Positions 15,693 through 23,599 of a DNA stretch of 49,898 nucleotides are shown here, in pieces (the stretch's first letter is position 1; each line of letters begins with the position of its first letter). The stretch comes from Actinomycetes bacterium (GTDB lineage Bacteria > Actinomycetota > Actinomycetes > Nanopelagicales > Nanopelagicaceae). A program made the translations under genes and the position numbers. Below the pieces are notes generated by a model, which was not told the origin of the DNA, did no database searches, and worked only from the letters and a program-made list of their open reading frames with translations. The stretch is from assembly GCA_025363635.1 (NCBI GenBank), contig JANYDL010000054.1:1-49898 (forward strand), in the 5' to 3' direction.

Positions 15693-16385
15693 ATGAAGAA
15701 ACCTGAAACTCCAGCGCGAGAATTTATTTCACCTTCGGATCTAACTTTTGGCCTTTCAACCTGTAGGCGGTGTCTCTGGATAAAGTATTGGTACAAAGTA
15801 ATACTTCCAGGCACGTTTCCACTTGTCGGCACCTTTTCGTCGATGCAAGAGAATAATTTTCGTGGCTTTTCAACGACGACGATTGACTCTTCTTTGCGTC
15901 CTGGAAAAGTTACGAAGTTGGCAGGTTGGGTACGAAGCACGCACCTGCTGGTAAATGGTGAAACCACTCGCTGGCGTATTAACGGCAAGTATGACCTCGT
16001 CGCAGAAAATGATGATGGAACCGTCGCTCTTATCGATTGTAAAGTCTCTGACAGTTCGAGAGATTCGGGTGAGTTCTACTCCCCGCAACTCGAAGCGTAT
16101 GCATACGCGCTGGAACAACCAGCAACTGGGAAATCGGTTGAGGTAGCGACGATGGGTCTTCTCGTATGGAAGCCAGAGAAAGTTATCGAGCAATTGGGAG
16201 CTTTTGGAATTGCGATGAAACAAAGTTACCTGCCCGTCGAGAGAGATCACTTAAAATTTACGGCCGTGCTGAGCGATCTCATTCAGATGCTTGAAGGTCC
16301 CATGCCCGAGGCGGGACCCGAATGTCTCACCTGTAATTATTTAGTCGAGCGGCTTGCGCTAAATAATATTACCGATGGAGAGTAG
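15693..16385 (+). CDS. PD-(D/E)XK nuclease family protein with four cysteines (Cas4/RecB-like)
   Basis: A 230-residue protein with a RecB/Cas4-type nuclease core. Asp101 (NGKYDL) precedes IDCKVS with Asp115 and Lys117, followed by the Q-x3-Y motif (QLEAY, 132-136). Two cysteine pairs bracket the core: CRRC at 24-27 and CLTC at 211-214. In Cas4 and AddB, cysteines bracketing the nuclease fold hold an iron-sulfur cluster; the 2+2 spacing here could hold an Fe-S cluster or zinc. There is no cas gene or CRISPR array nearby, so a stand-alone DNA repair or processing nuclease is more likely. It is a single gene convergent with the acyltransferase. Confidence 0.78.
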   Translation: MKKPETPAREFISPSDLTFGLSTCRRCLWIKYWYKVILPGTFPLVGTFSSMQENNFRGFSTTTIDSSLRPGKVTKLAGWVRSTHLLVNGETTRWRINGKYDLVAENDDGTVALIDCKVSDSSRDSGEFYSPQLEAYAYALEQPATGKSVEVATMGLLVWKPEKVIEQLGAFGIAMKQSYLPVERDHLKFTAVLSDLIQMLEGPMPEAGPECLTCNYLVERLALNNITDGE

Positions 16386-16387
16386 TT

Positions 16388-17071
16388 CTACTCTTCTTCG
16401 GTCATCTCCGCCTTGCGCCGGGTAGCGTAAATATCCACATACTCTTGACCCGAAAGTGCCTGAATTGTGCGCATGAGTTCGTCAGTTTTATCCCGTAACA
16501 ATTGTAAATTCGTGGAGTCGCCAGTCACGTACATTGGCTCGCCAAATGTCATTTTGACTCTCATAATTTTAGGAATGACTTTCCCAGTAGGTTGAATCTT
16601 TTCAGTGTCAAACATTGCAACTGGAATAATCGGTGCGCCAGAATCGATCGCCAAGCGCACCAATCCCGTTCGCCCCTTATATAAACGACCATCTGGTGAA
16701 CGAGTGCCTTCGGGATATATGCCTAAGCAGTGGCCATCTCCAAGTACCTTTAAACCAGTAATTAGCGCCGCTTCACTTCTCCTCCCACCCGTCCGATCCA
16801 CAGGCACTTGACCCAAGGCAATAAAAATCAATTTCTTCAATAGTCCTTTGGGTCCAGGAGAAGTGAAGTACTCACTCTTCGCCAAAAAAGTAACTTTTCG
16901 TGGAACAACCAGGGGCATGAAGATCGAGTCGCTAAAAGAGAGATGATTCGAAGCGATGATCACTGGCCCAAGCGAAGGGACATTTCTCAGGCCAGTAACT
17001 TTCGGACGGAATAACAACATCAAAAATGGAGTCAGGAATGCCCGCAAAAGCCCATAGGGCAGATTGACCAT
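16388..17071 (-). CDS. 1-acyl-sn-glycerol-3-phosphate acyltransferase family (PlsC-like)
   Basis: A 227-residue membrane-associated acyltransferase with the catalytic NHLSFSD (NHx4D), the phosphate-binding YPEGTRSPDGRLYKGRTG, and a hydrophobic N-terminal anchor. It transfers acyl chains onto lysophospholipids, making phosphatidic acid or remodelling lipids; related mycobacterial PlsM sits in a similar neighbourhood. The start has a good GGGAGG site. The C-terminal tail is charged (RRKAEMTEEE) and cytoplasmic. It is convergent with the nuclease gene, 2 bases apart. Confidence 0.92.
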   Translation of the reverse strand: MVNLPYGLLRAFLTPFLMLLFRPKVTGLRNVPSLGPVIIASNHLSFSDSIFMPLVVPRKVTFLAKSEYFTSPGPKGLLKKLIFIALGQVPVDRTGGRRSEAALITGLKVLGDGHCLGIYPEGTRSPDGRLYKGRTGLVRLAIDSGAPIIPVAMFDTEKIQPTGKVIPKIMRVKMTFGEPMYVTGDSTNLQLLRDKTDELMRTIQALSGQEYVDIYATRRKAEMTEEE

Positions 17072-17146
17072 GGAGCCTCCCGACGATGAAGGGTTAAATT
17101 TACCTGTAATTTACTAGGTCGACACCATTTATGACACTATACGAAA

Positions 17147-18118
17147 GTGACGGATATCCCTTTTGAGCAGGGAGCCCCACTCCATGGCGCGATTGGCGTG
17201 CTCCTTCTTTGCTCACCGGACTCCCCAAGCCACTTTATCGAACAATGGAGTAAGCACCTCGAAGCGAGTGGTCGATTTATTCACGCTCCTTTCCTACAAT
17301 CCATGGGAGTTGACTGGAATGACTTCACAGATGAAGGTTGGCGAAGCTGGCTCGTGAAAGCCGAAGCCGCGCTCGATGATCTGTTATCGAGATGCGAAAA
17401 CGTATTTGTCGCTGGACTGGCACATGCCGCATCACTCGCACTTCGATTGTCGGAAAAACGTGGTGATGTGATCGATGGGATCTTGATACTCGATCCACTA
17501 TTGCCTCACGAAAATCGTAAGTCAAAGAAAGCACGAAGGGAGCTAGACGATGAATTGTATTTCATCGACCAACCTTTGCTTTTGATTTATGCGCTCAAGG
17601 CCGAGGGCGCGATCAACCCTTACGCACAAGTTATTTCAAATTCTGTCTCTTCTCCACTCATTAGAGAGATCGCGTTGGAAACTCCTTTTGAGGAACTTTC
17701 TTTGGTCGCAGGAGAAATAGATTCTTTTGTATCAGAGGTAGTACATGGCTTTTGGAATCGAGACCTCGGAGGCGACGATAGCGACCTCATCGATGCGGAA
17801 TTTGATGCAATCGTTGCAGGACTTTCTTTAGATGAGTCCTCACCGTCGAACTTTCTTGACGATTTGGATCGCTTAGAGCCAGAAGAACACTTCATTCCGC
17901 CCGATCCATCAATGGCTCCTATTTCTAATCGAGCCAGACGGAATTCAATTTTTGCCATGATTGCCGGGCCGATCTATGCCATAACCGCAGCGCTCACGGG
18001 GTTCAATCCCTTTGGAATCGAGCCGTGGCCTGGAATTCTGGCAGCCATCGGCGGCCTCGGGTACTTCTTCTATTCCCTGCAAGATGAGGGTCCAGAAGAC
18101 GATGGCGCAATTCTCTGA
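17147..18118 (+). CDS. Degenerate alpha/beta-hydrolase-fold protein with C-terminal membrane hairpin
   Basis: A 323-residue protein. Residues 15-210 follow the plan of small carboxylesterases: strand with GVLLL, W-x-D near 57, then the elbow at 90-94. The elbow reads GLAHA where active enzymes have G-x-S-x-G, so the nucleophile serine is alanine; the oxyanion HG is CS (22-23). An acidic linker follows (about 225-265) and then two membrane helices (about 275-312). I read it as a catalytically dead hydrolase anchored to the membrane, perhaps a scaffold or ligand sensor. The GTG start is preceded by CACTAT 6 bases upstream, a leaderless-type spacing. Confidence 0.65.
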   Translation: MTDIPFEQGAPLHGAIGVLLLCSPDSPSHFIEQWSKHLEASGRFIHAPFLQSMGVDWNDFTDEGWRSWLVKAEAALDDLLSRCENVFVAGLAHAASLALRLSEKRGDVIDGILILDPLLPHENRKSKKARRELDDELYFIDQPLLLIYALKAEGAINPYAQVISNSVSSPLIREIALETPFEELSLVAGEIDSFVSEVVHGFWNRDLGGDDSDLIDAEFDAIVAGLSLDESSPSNFLDDLDRLEPEEHFIPPDPSMAPISNRARRNSIFAMIAGPIYAITAALTGFNPFGIEPWPGILAAIGGLGYFFYSLQDEGPEDDGAIL

Positions 18119-18125
18119 CCGGCTT

Positions 18126-18131
18126 TAGTAT
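18126..18131 (+). promoter_or_regulatory. Leaderless -10 element for the Gfo/Idh/MocA gene
   Basis: TAGTAT stands 5 bases before the ATG at 18137 and no ribosome-binding site is visible in the 18-base gap after the preceding gene. Confidence 0.45.
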
Positions 18132-18136
18132 CGACT

Positions 18137-19117
18137 ATGGAAAAATTTCGATGGGGAATTCTAAGTACCGGGCAGATCGCACAAGCATTCGCTAAAGATA
18201 TGCAACGACTGGAAGGTCACGTTGTCGCTGCAGTCGGTTCGCGAACGCGCGAAAAGGCTCAAATATTCGCATCACAGTTTGATGGGTGTCGTACATTTTC
18301 CAGCTACGAAGCCCTCGTCTCTGATCCAGATCTCGATGCTATCTATATCGCGACGCCTCAACCTTTTCATCTTGCTCATACTTTGCTAGCTCTGCATGCT
18401 GGCAAACCGGTGCTCTGTGAAAAGCCTTTCGCTGTAAATGCTGCACAGGCAAAACTCATGATTGACACCGCTCATTCAAGCAATCTGGCTCTCATGGAGG
18501 CAATGTGGACACGCTTTCTGCCTCACATTCATACAGTGCGTGAAATACTCACCGCCGGCACACTCGGAGAAATATATTCGGTAGAAGCAGATCATGGGCA
18601 ACGACTAGCGGTAAAAAATATCCCGCGACTTGCCCTTCCTGAATACGCTGGCGGCGCTTTGTTAGATCTGGGTGTTTACCCCATCTCCTTTGCACATCTC
18701 GTCTTGGGGGTTCCAGCTAAAATCACGGCAAGTTCTTCTTTCACAAAAGAGGGAGTTGATAGTTCTACGACTGCAATATTTGATTATTCATCTGGTGCCC
18801 AAGCGATCCTCCACTCAAATATGGTTGTTGCAACACCATGCACTGCGGTCATCAGTGGATCGCTCGGACGATTAGAAATTGATCGAACCTTTTACAATCC
18901 AGCGAGTATGCGTGTCACCCTCGATGACGGTTCAGTGAAAGAGTATGCCCGTGATTATGTGGGACATGGATTACGCGAACAGGCCATTGAGTTTGCGCGC
19001 ATTGTCCGTGCAGGTCTGATTGAATCGCCATACCTCACTCACGCCGAGACTCTCAGCATCATGAAATCAATGGATGAGATTCGCCGCCAGGTAAAACTAG
19101 TGTATCCATTCGAATGA
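18137..19117 (+). CDS. Gfo/Idh/MocA family oxidoreductase
   Basis: A 326-residue NAD(P)-dependent sugar or polyol dehydrogenase. The Rossmann domain begins at GILSTGQIAQAFAKDM, the catalytic lysine is in CEKPFAVNA, and the C-terminal domain starts near EAMWTRFLPHI with LLDLGVYPISF, typical of the dihydrodiol-dehydrogenase-like branch. The exact substrate is unknown; inositol, glucose and related sugars occur in this family. It stands between the degenerate hydrolase and, convergent, the glucokinase. Confidence 0.9.
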   Translation: MEKFRWGILSTGQIAQAFAKDMQRLEGHVVAAVGSRTREKAQIFASQFDGCRTFSSYEALVSDPDLDAIYIATPQPFHLAHTLLALHAGKPVLCEKPFAVNAAQAKLMIDTAHSSNLALMEAMWTRFLPHIHTVREILTAGTLGEIYSVEADHGQRLAVKNIPRLALPEYAGGALLDLGVYPISFAHLVLGVPAKITASSSFTKEGVDSSTTAIFDYSSGAQAILHSNMVVATPCTAVISGSLGRLEIDRTFYNPASMRVTLDDGSVKEYARDYVGHGLREQAIEFARIVRAGLIESPYLTHAETLSIMKSMDEIRRQVKLVYPFE

Positions 19118-19140
19118 GTCTTAAATAATATTGCAATTAA

Positions 19141-20085
19141 TTATCTGCGAGCTAAGTCGGCTACTCCAACAAGTCCAGCTTCATTGCCAAGTTTCGCTGC
19201 AATGATCGTAGGCGAGGGATGCTTGCCAGCAAATGGCATGTAACGTTCAACTGCAGCGCGAGTTGGCGCAAGTAAAATCTCTCCCGCGGCAATGACTCCC
19301 CCACCAATGACAACGCATGCAGGATCAAGAAGGACCGATAGAGAGGCAATCCCGGCGCCCAACCATTGCGCTGTTGTATTGAAAGCGGCGAGCGCTACAG
19401 CGTCTCCTTCTCGGGCCGCTTCTGTGATGTGATTTCCAGTCAGACCTGCAACCGTTCCATCGCCGCGTGAGAGCAAATTTCTTGCCATCTCGGGTGAACC
19501 GTTCACGGCTTCTCGTGTGTGACGTAGGAGCGCATTCCCTGATGCATATTGTTCAAAGCATCCTCGAGAACCGCATCCGCAAAGATGTCCCTCAGGCACC
19601 ACCCGCATGTGACCAAATTCGGCTGCGATTCCGAATGCCCCTCTATACAGCTCGCCATCCACGACGATTCCACCGCCGATGCCGGTGCCAATAGTGAGCA
19701 TCATCAAATGATCTTCGCCCATGCCTGCACCAAAACGTGCTTCACCCCATGCTGCAGCATTTGCATCATTTTCAATCACGAGCGGCAAACCAATGAGCGC
19801 ACTTAGCTCAGCATCGAGGTTTACACCATTCCAACCAGCAATGTTTGGCGTGGCCAGCATCGTTTTACGATCAGAGGAAACAAAACCAGCTGCCGAAATC
19901 CCTACCGTTGCAATATTGAAGCCCGATTTCAATTCGATCGCGACATCGGCTATTGCCTGAGTTAAATCTGCACCACCTTGACGTGGAGTATCCCTTCTAG
20001 CTCGCGCAACAACACTGCCATCTTCGTCAACAACGCCACCTAATACTTTTGTCCCACCAACATCTACCCCGAGCGAATAAACCAC
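19141..20085 (-). CDS. glk: ROK family glucokinase
   Basis: A 314-residue ROK sugar kinase, most likely ATP-dependent glucokinase making glucose 6-phosphate. Visible are the phosphate-binding LGVDVGGTKVLGGVVD, the second-domain GTGIGGGIVVDGELYRG, the catalytic NDANAAAWGEA, and the zinc motif CGCGSRGCFEQYASG. The HTH domain of ROK repressors is absent, consistent with an enzyme. The GTG start directly follows the SRPBCC gene's TAA, with its GGAG site inside that gene. Glucose 6-phosphate is also the substrate of Ino1 in this window. Confidence 0.92.
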   Translation of the reverse strand: MVYSLGVDVGGTKVLGGVVDEDGSVVARARRDTPRQGGADLTQAIADVAIELKSGFNIATVGISAAGFVSSDRKTMLATPNIAGWNGVNLDAELSALIGLPLVIENDANAAAWGEARFGAGMGEDHLMMLTIGTGIGGGIVVDGELYRGAFGIAAEFGHMRVVPEGHLCGCGSRGCFEQYASGNALLRHTREAVNGSPEMARNLLSRGDGTVAGLTGNHITEAAREGDAVALAAFNTTAQWLGAGIASLSVLLDPACVVIGGGVIAAGEILLAPTRAAVERYMPFAGKHPSPTIIAAKLGNEAGLVGVADLARR

Positions 20086-20520
20086 TTACATCTCCGCGAA
20101 TGCTTTTAACTGAGTCAAGGCAGTATCAATAACCGTCTGCTCAGCCTTGTGGCGCATCATCGCTGGCAATGACATTGAAAGTTCCACAGTGAGACTATAG
20201 GTAACCTTTGTATTTTCATCATCTCCTGAGATGATGTAGGTGCCATCCATCGCAGTCAAAATATCTGCGTCAGAGAGAGCGAAGGTAAGCGTGTCGGGGG
20301 CGTGGCTCCAGTCGTAGTCCAAAACCACCTTGTCTTTCATCATTCCCGCATCGACTAGAAGGCGCGCACTTGTAACCCGACCTTCGCCATCGCTACTTAG
20401 AACTTCCACTGACTTTATTGCTTTCGACCACGTGGGATAATTTCCAATGTCGAAAAGAAGTTTTTGTACTTCACTTATGGGGGCTTCTATGGACACGGAT
20501 CCGCTCGTAATATCGCTCAT
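20086..20520 (-). CDS. SRPBCC family protein (START/cyclase-like)
   Basis: A 144-residue helix-grip protein of the polyketide cyclase/START-like superfamily, with SGSVSIEAPISEVQKLLFDI and YPTWSKAIKSVEVL at the front and a long C-terminal helix. These proteins bind hydrophobic ligands; the actinobacterial members next to FadD and PlsC have no proven function (Rv2185c is a likely relative from memory). It begins a leaderless transcript with glk and is divergent from the acyl-CoA synthetase gene, 53 bases away. Confidence 0.85.
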   Translation of the reverse strand: MSDITSGSVSIEAPISEVQKLLFDIGNYPTWSKAIKSVEVLSSDGEGRVTSARLLVDAGMMKDKVVLDYDWSHAPDTLTFALSDADILTAMDGTYIISGDDENTKVTYSLTVELSMSLPAMMRHKAEQTVIDTALTQLKAFAEM

Positions 20521-20526
20521 GGGGTA

Positions 20527-20532
20527 AGGTTA
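20527..20532 (-). promoter_or_regulatory. Leaderless -10 element for the SRPBCC-glk unit
   Basis: On the minus strand TAACCT stands 6 bases before the ATG at 20520. It is part of GGGGTAAGGTTACCCC, a near-palindrome that could also be an operator for this divergent pair. Confidence 0.5.
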
Positions 20533-20560
20533 CCCCTTCCCCAAATGAGGATCTTCTCGC

Positions 20561-20566
20561 TACCGT
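20561..20566 (+). promoter_or_regulatory. Leaderless -10 element for the acyl-CoA synthetase gene
   Basis: TACCGT lies 7 bases before the ATG at 20574 with no Shine-Dalgarno sequence. It faces the SRPBCC promoter across 28 bases, so both promoters share one short control region. Confidence 0.5.
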
Positions 20567-20573
20567 TTGCCCC

Positions 20574-22361
20574 ATGAATGAAGTGACGATCCCTGCCCTT
20601 GTCCCATCGGCTACCGCTGGCAACCTCACCAATCTTGTTGCCGAAAGAGCGTGGTTTGAACCAGAGCGACTCATGCTCTCGCGACCATTGGGAAATGGCT
20701 GGCAAAGTGTCACGGCTCGCGAATTTGAAGCTGAAGTGCGTGCATGCGCGAAAGGACTTATTGCGGCAGGTATCAACATAGGTGATCGCGTAGCCATCAT
20801 GGCGCGCACACGTTACGAATGGACGATTCTCGATTTCGCAATTTGGTTTGCCGGCGGGTGCGTTGTACCTATTTTCGAAACCTCATCTGCAGAGCAAGTG
20901 CGCTGGATTCTCAGCGATTCTGGGGCGGTGGCGATTGTGGTTGAAACTCCCGTTTTGTCAGAATTAGTGGCGCCAGTCTTACCAGGATTTACAAAACTCA
21001 TCTGGACCATCACCGATGACATTATTCACAAGTTGACCCAGGCAGGGCAAGGCGTCTCTGATGCTGAAATCGACCGTCGAAGAAACGCACTCGTTCCCGA
21101 TACTTTGGCGACACTGATTTACACATCTGGTACTACAGGACGCCCCAAAGGCGTTCAACTCACTCACGGGAATTTCCTTTCAGAATGTGGCAATGTCGTG
21201 CAAGGGGCAAGTGATCTCTTCCTCAAACCAGGCGGTTCCACCTTGCTCTTTTTGCCAGTGGCACACGTCTTTGGTCGCATGGTTCAGATAGGTGCCGTCA
21301 GCGCTGGTCTACATATGGCCCATTGCGGAGATCCGGCAGGGCGACTTCCCATTGACCTTGCATCTTTCAAACCAACCTTCGTTCTCGCGGTCCCCAGAAT
21401 TTTTGAAAAAATTTACAACGGCGCAGAGGCCCGAGCTGAGGCTGCCGGAAAAGGATCAATTTTCCGAAAGGCCGCCGCGGTTGCCATTCGTTATAGCGAA
21501 GCAATGGATCGCGGTAAAATCCCATTAATGCTAAGGGCGAAGCATCTTCTTTTCGACCGGTTAGTTTTTTCTAAAATACGAACAGGTATGGGCGGAAGAG
21601 TTGAAGCGGCGATATCAGGAGGCGCACCACTGGGCGCACGACTTGGTCACTTCTACCGAGGAGCTGGCGTGCGAATCCTGGAAGGTTATGGATTAACTGA
21701 AACGACAGCAGGTGCAACACTCAACCTCACAAAATTTCACCGTGTCGGATCAGTTGGACGTCCAATTCCTGGAACCTCTCTTCGAATCGATGACGACGGA
21801 GAAGTTTTGATCAAGGGATCAATTGTGATGCGCGGATACTGGCAAAACGAAGAGGCGAACCGTGAAGTCTTCACTGAAGACCACTGGTTTAGATCCGGTG
21901 ACCTCGGCCGAATAGATGAGGAAGGCTTTCTCTACATCGTCGGTCGTAAAAAAGAATTGATCGTCACCTCAGGTGGAAAAAATGTTGCGCCAGCAGTCCT
22001 TGAAGATCAATTGCGCGCTCACCCTCTGGTGAGTCAGTGCATGGTTGTTGGAGACAACAAGCCCTTTATCGCCGCGTTGGTCACTCTGGATGTTGATGCC
22101 TTGAAACCTTGGATCATCATTCATAAGAAAGAAGGAGTCCCGCTCTCAGAACTCGTCAATGATCCTGATCTCATTGCAGTGATTCAAACAGGAGTAGACG
22201 AAGCAAATAAGGCCGTTAGTCGGGCCGAGTCCATACGAAAATTTGCTATTCTGCCTGTAGATTTCACGATCGCAGGGGGTCATCTCACCGCAAAACTTTC
22301 TATAAAAAGACATGTGGTATCCCAGGAATTCGCTAAGGAAATCGAGGCGCTCTACAACTAG
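20574..22361 (+). CDS. Long-chain acyl-CoA synthetase (FadD15-like)
   Basis: A 595-residue AMP-forming ligase that activates fatty acids to acyl-CoA. Motifs are the phosphate loop TLIYTSGTTGRPKG, the LEGYGLTETT adenine motif, and GDLGRIDEEGFLYIVGRKKE with VTSGGKNVAP for the C-terminal hinge and catalytic lysine region. It has the usual length for the FadD15/FACS branch. The gene is followed after 8 bases by a two-component kinase gene, so the three may be co-transcribed. It fits the lipid context with PlsC-like and beta-oxidation enzymes. Confidence 0.94.
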   Translation: MNEVTIPALVPSATAGNLTNLVAERAWFEPERLMLSRPLGNGWQSVTAREFEAEVRACAKGLIAAGINIGDRVAIMARTRYEWTILDFAIWFAGGCVVPIFETSSAEQVRWILSDSGAVAIVVETPVLSELVAPVLPGFTKLIWTITDDIIHKLTQAGQGVSDAEIDRRRNALVPDTLATLIYTSGTTGRPKGVQLTHGNFLSECGNVVQGASDLFLKPGGSTLLFLPVAHVFGRMVQIGAVSAGLHMAHCGDPAGRLPIDLASFKPTFVLAVPRIFEKIYNGAEARAEAAGKGSIFRKAAAVAIRYSEAMDRGKIPLMLRAKHLLFDRLVFSKIRTGMGGRVEAAISGGAPLGARLGHFYRGAGVRILEGYGLTETTAGATLNLTKFHRVGSVGRPIPGTSLRIDDDGEVLIKGSIVMRGYWQNEEANREVFTEDHWFRSGDLGRIDEEGFLYIVGRKKELIVTSGGKNVAPAVLEDQLRAHPLVSQCMVVGDNKPFIAALVTLDVDALKPWIIIHKKEGVPLSELVNDPDLIAVIQTGVDEANKAVSRAESIRKFAILPVDFTIAGGHLTAKLSIKRHVVSQEFAKEIEALYN

Positions 22362-22369
22362 AGCCCGCC

Positions 22370-22969
22370 ATGTCGCGCTCTCAGAGAATTCACCTAGCGC
22401 AAGAGTTACACGACGGCATTGCCCAAGATTTAGTTGGATTGGGGTACTCACTTGATCTTCTCTTGGCGCAACCAGATACTCCCAACTCAACTCGCGCTGG
22501 ATTGCGAAACTTACGTTTTTCAATAACTGATTTACTGGAAAGAGTGCGAGGTGAAATTCACCAATTGCACCGCGCAAACGGCGTAGCTGTTTCACAGGAA
22601 ATTATTGATTCAGCAAAGGAATTTTGCGAAGGGCTGACACTTGAAATGGAAGTCTCACATATCTCACTCGAAAATGACGAGGAAATCGCCTATGGAATTA
22701 TCCAAATCGCACGAGAACTTCTCAGAAATATTGCCGTGCACGCGCACGCTAGCCACGTTCATGTCAATCTCGCATCTCAAAACGATGTGATTACCTTGAT
22801 CATTAGGGATGACGGAATAGGCGGAGTTTCTAAAACTACTCATCGATTTGGGATCGTAGGCGCCAAGTCGCGGGCAGCAAACCTTGGTGGCACGCTCGCA
22901 ATCAATTCTCTCTCAACCGGTACTCGAGCCGAACTTGTCATTCCCACGTCACACGTGATGAATTCCTAA
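22370..22969 (+). CDS. Sensorless NarL-type histidine kinase
   Basis: A 199-residue kinase containing only the catalytic core. The phosphoacceptor is His14 in AQELHDGIAQDL (HisKA_3 type); the ATPase domain has ELLRNIAVHAHASHVHV as N-box and DDGIGG with RFGIVGAKSRA as the ATP lid. There is no membrane helix, GAF, PAS or other sensor before His14, and upstream frame 2 is closed by a stop within 36 bases, so the lack is not an annotation artefact. The signal must come through a partner or the core itself. It is 8 bases after the acyl-CoA synthetase and 1 base before its response regulator. Confidence 0.88.
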   Translation: MSRSQRIHLAQELHDGIAQDLVGLGYSLDLLLAQPDTPNSTRAGLRNLRFSITDLLERVRGEIHQLHRANGVAVSQEIIDSAKEFCEGLTLEMEVSHISLENDEEIAYGIIQIARELLRNIAVHAHASHVHVNLASQNDVITLIIRDDGIGGVSKTTHRFGIVGAKSRAANLGGTLAINSLSTGTRAELVIPTSHVMNS

Positions 22970-22970
22970 C

Positions 22971-23597
22971 ATGTCACAACAAGAAGGTCAGTCGGTACTA
23001 ATTATCGATGATCATCAGGTGGTACGCGAAGGGTTGCGCAACGCCCTAAGTCGCGAGGGGTATGTAGTCGTTGGAGAAGCTGCGAGCAAAACGGAAGCAT
23101 TCGCGCAAATTGCGCATAAGAATCCCACGATTATCATCGTCGATCTTCATTTGCCCGACGGCAGTGGCCTTGAAGTAGTTGAGTGGGCGAGAAGAATTTC
23201 ATCCACAATTGGAATTGTTGTACTTACCTTGAGTGACTCTGATGAACATCTACTCGCCGCACTTCATGCGGGAGCAAGCGCCTTTGTAAACAAAAGTGCA
23301 CCCCTTTCGGAAGTAATAGCAGCGGTTCGACATAGCGCTACCTCGCCACTAACTTTTTCAGGTGAGGGTTTGTCTTTGGCTCTCAAGAGGCAGTCAGATA
23401 CTTATGGCCTTACTCCACGTGAAATGGAAGTTCTTGCTCTGATTCCCAATGCAGGAACATCAGCAAATATTGCAACACTCCTCTATATAACAGAGGCAAC
23501 TGTGAAGTCTCATTTAGCTTCGATTTATAGAAAACTTTCGGTGACAAATCGAACAGAGGCCGTCGTCATTGCCCTCAAAAATGGACTCGTTTCCTAA
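22971..23597 (+). CDS. NarL/FixJ family response regulator
   Basis: A 208-residue two-domain regulator. The receiver has the acidic pair Asp13-Asp14, phosphorylation site Asp58 (IIIVDLHLPDG), LTLSDSDEH with the switch threonine and a conserved lysine in FVNKSAP. The LuxR-type DNA-binding domain (about 145-208) has GLTPREMEVLALI and TEATVKSHLASIYRKL. It follows the kinase by 1 base and is its obvious partner. Targets are unknown; position behind the acyl-CoA synthetase suggests lipid or envelope genes. Confidence 0.93.
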   Translation: MSQQEGQSVLIIDDHQVVREGLRNALSREGYVVVGEAASKTEAFAQIAHKNPTIIIVDLHLPDGSGLEVVEWARRISSTIGIVVLTLSDSDEHLLAALHAGASAFVNKSAPLSEVIAAVRHSATSPLTFSGEGLSLALKRQSDTYGLTPREMEVLALIPNAGTSANIATLLYITEATVKSHLASIYRKLSVTNRTEAVVIALKNGLVS

Positions 23598-23599
23598 AG

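Noticed and set aside
15693-16385. Evidence for a CRISPR-Cas locus from the Cas4-like protein
   Set aside because: No repeat array and no other cas gene anywhere in the window.
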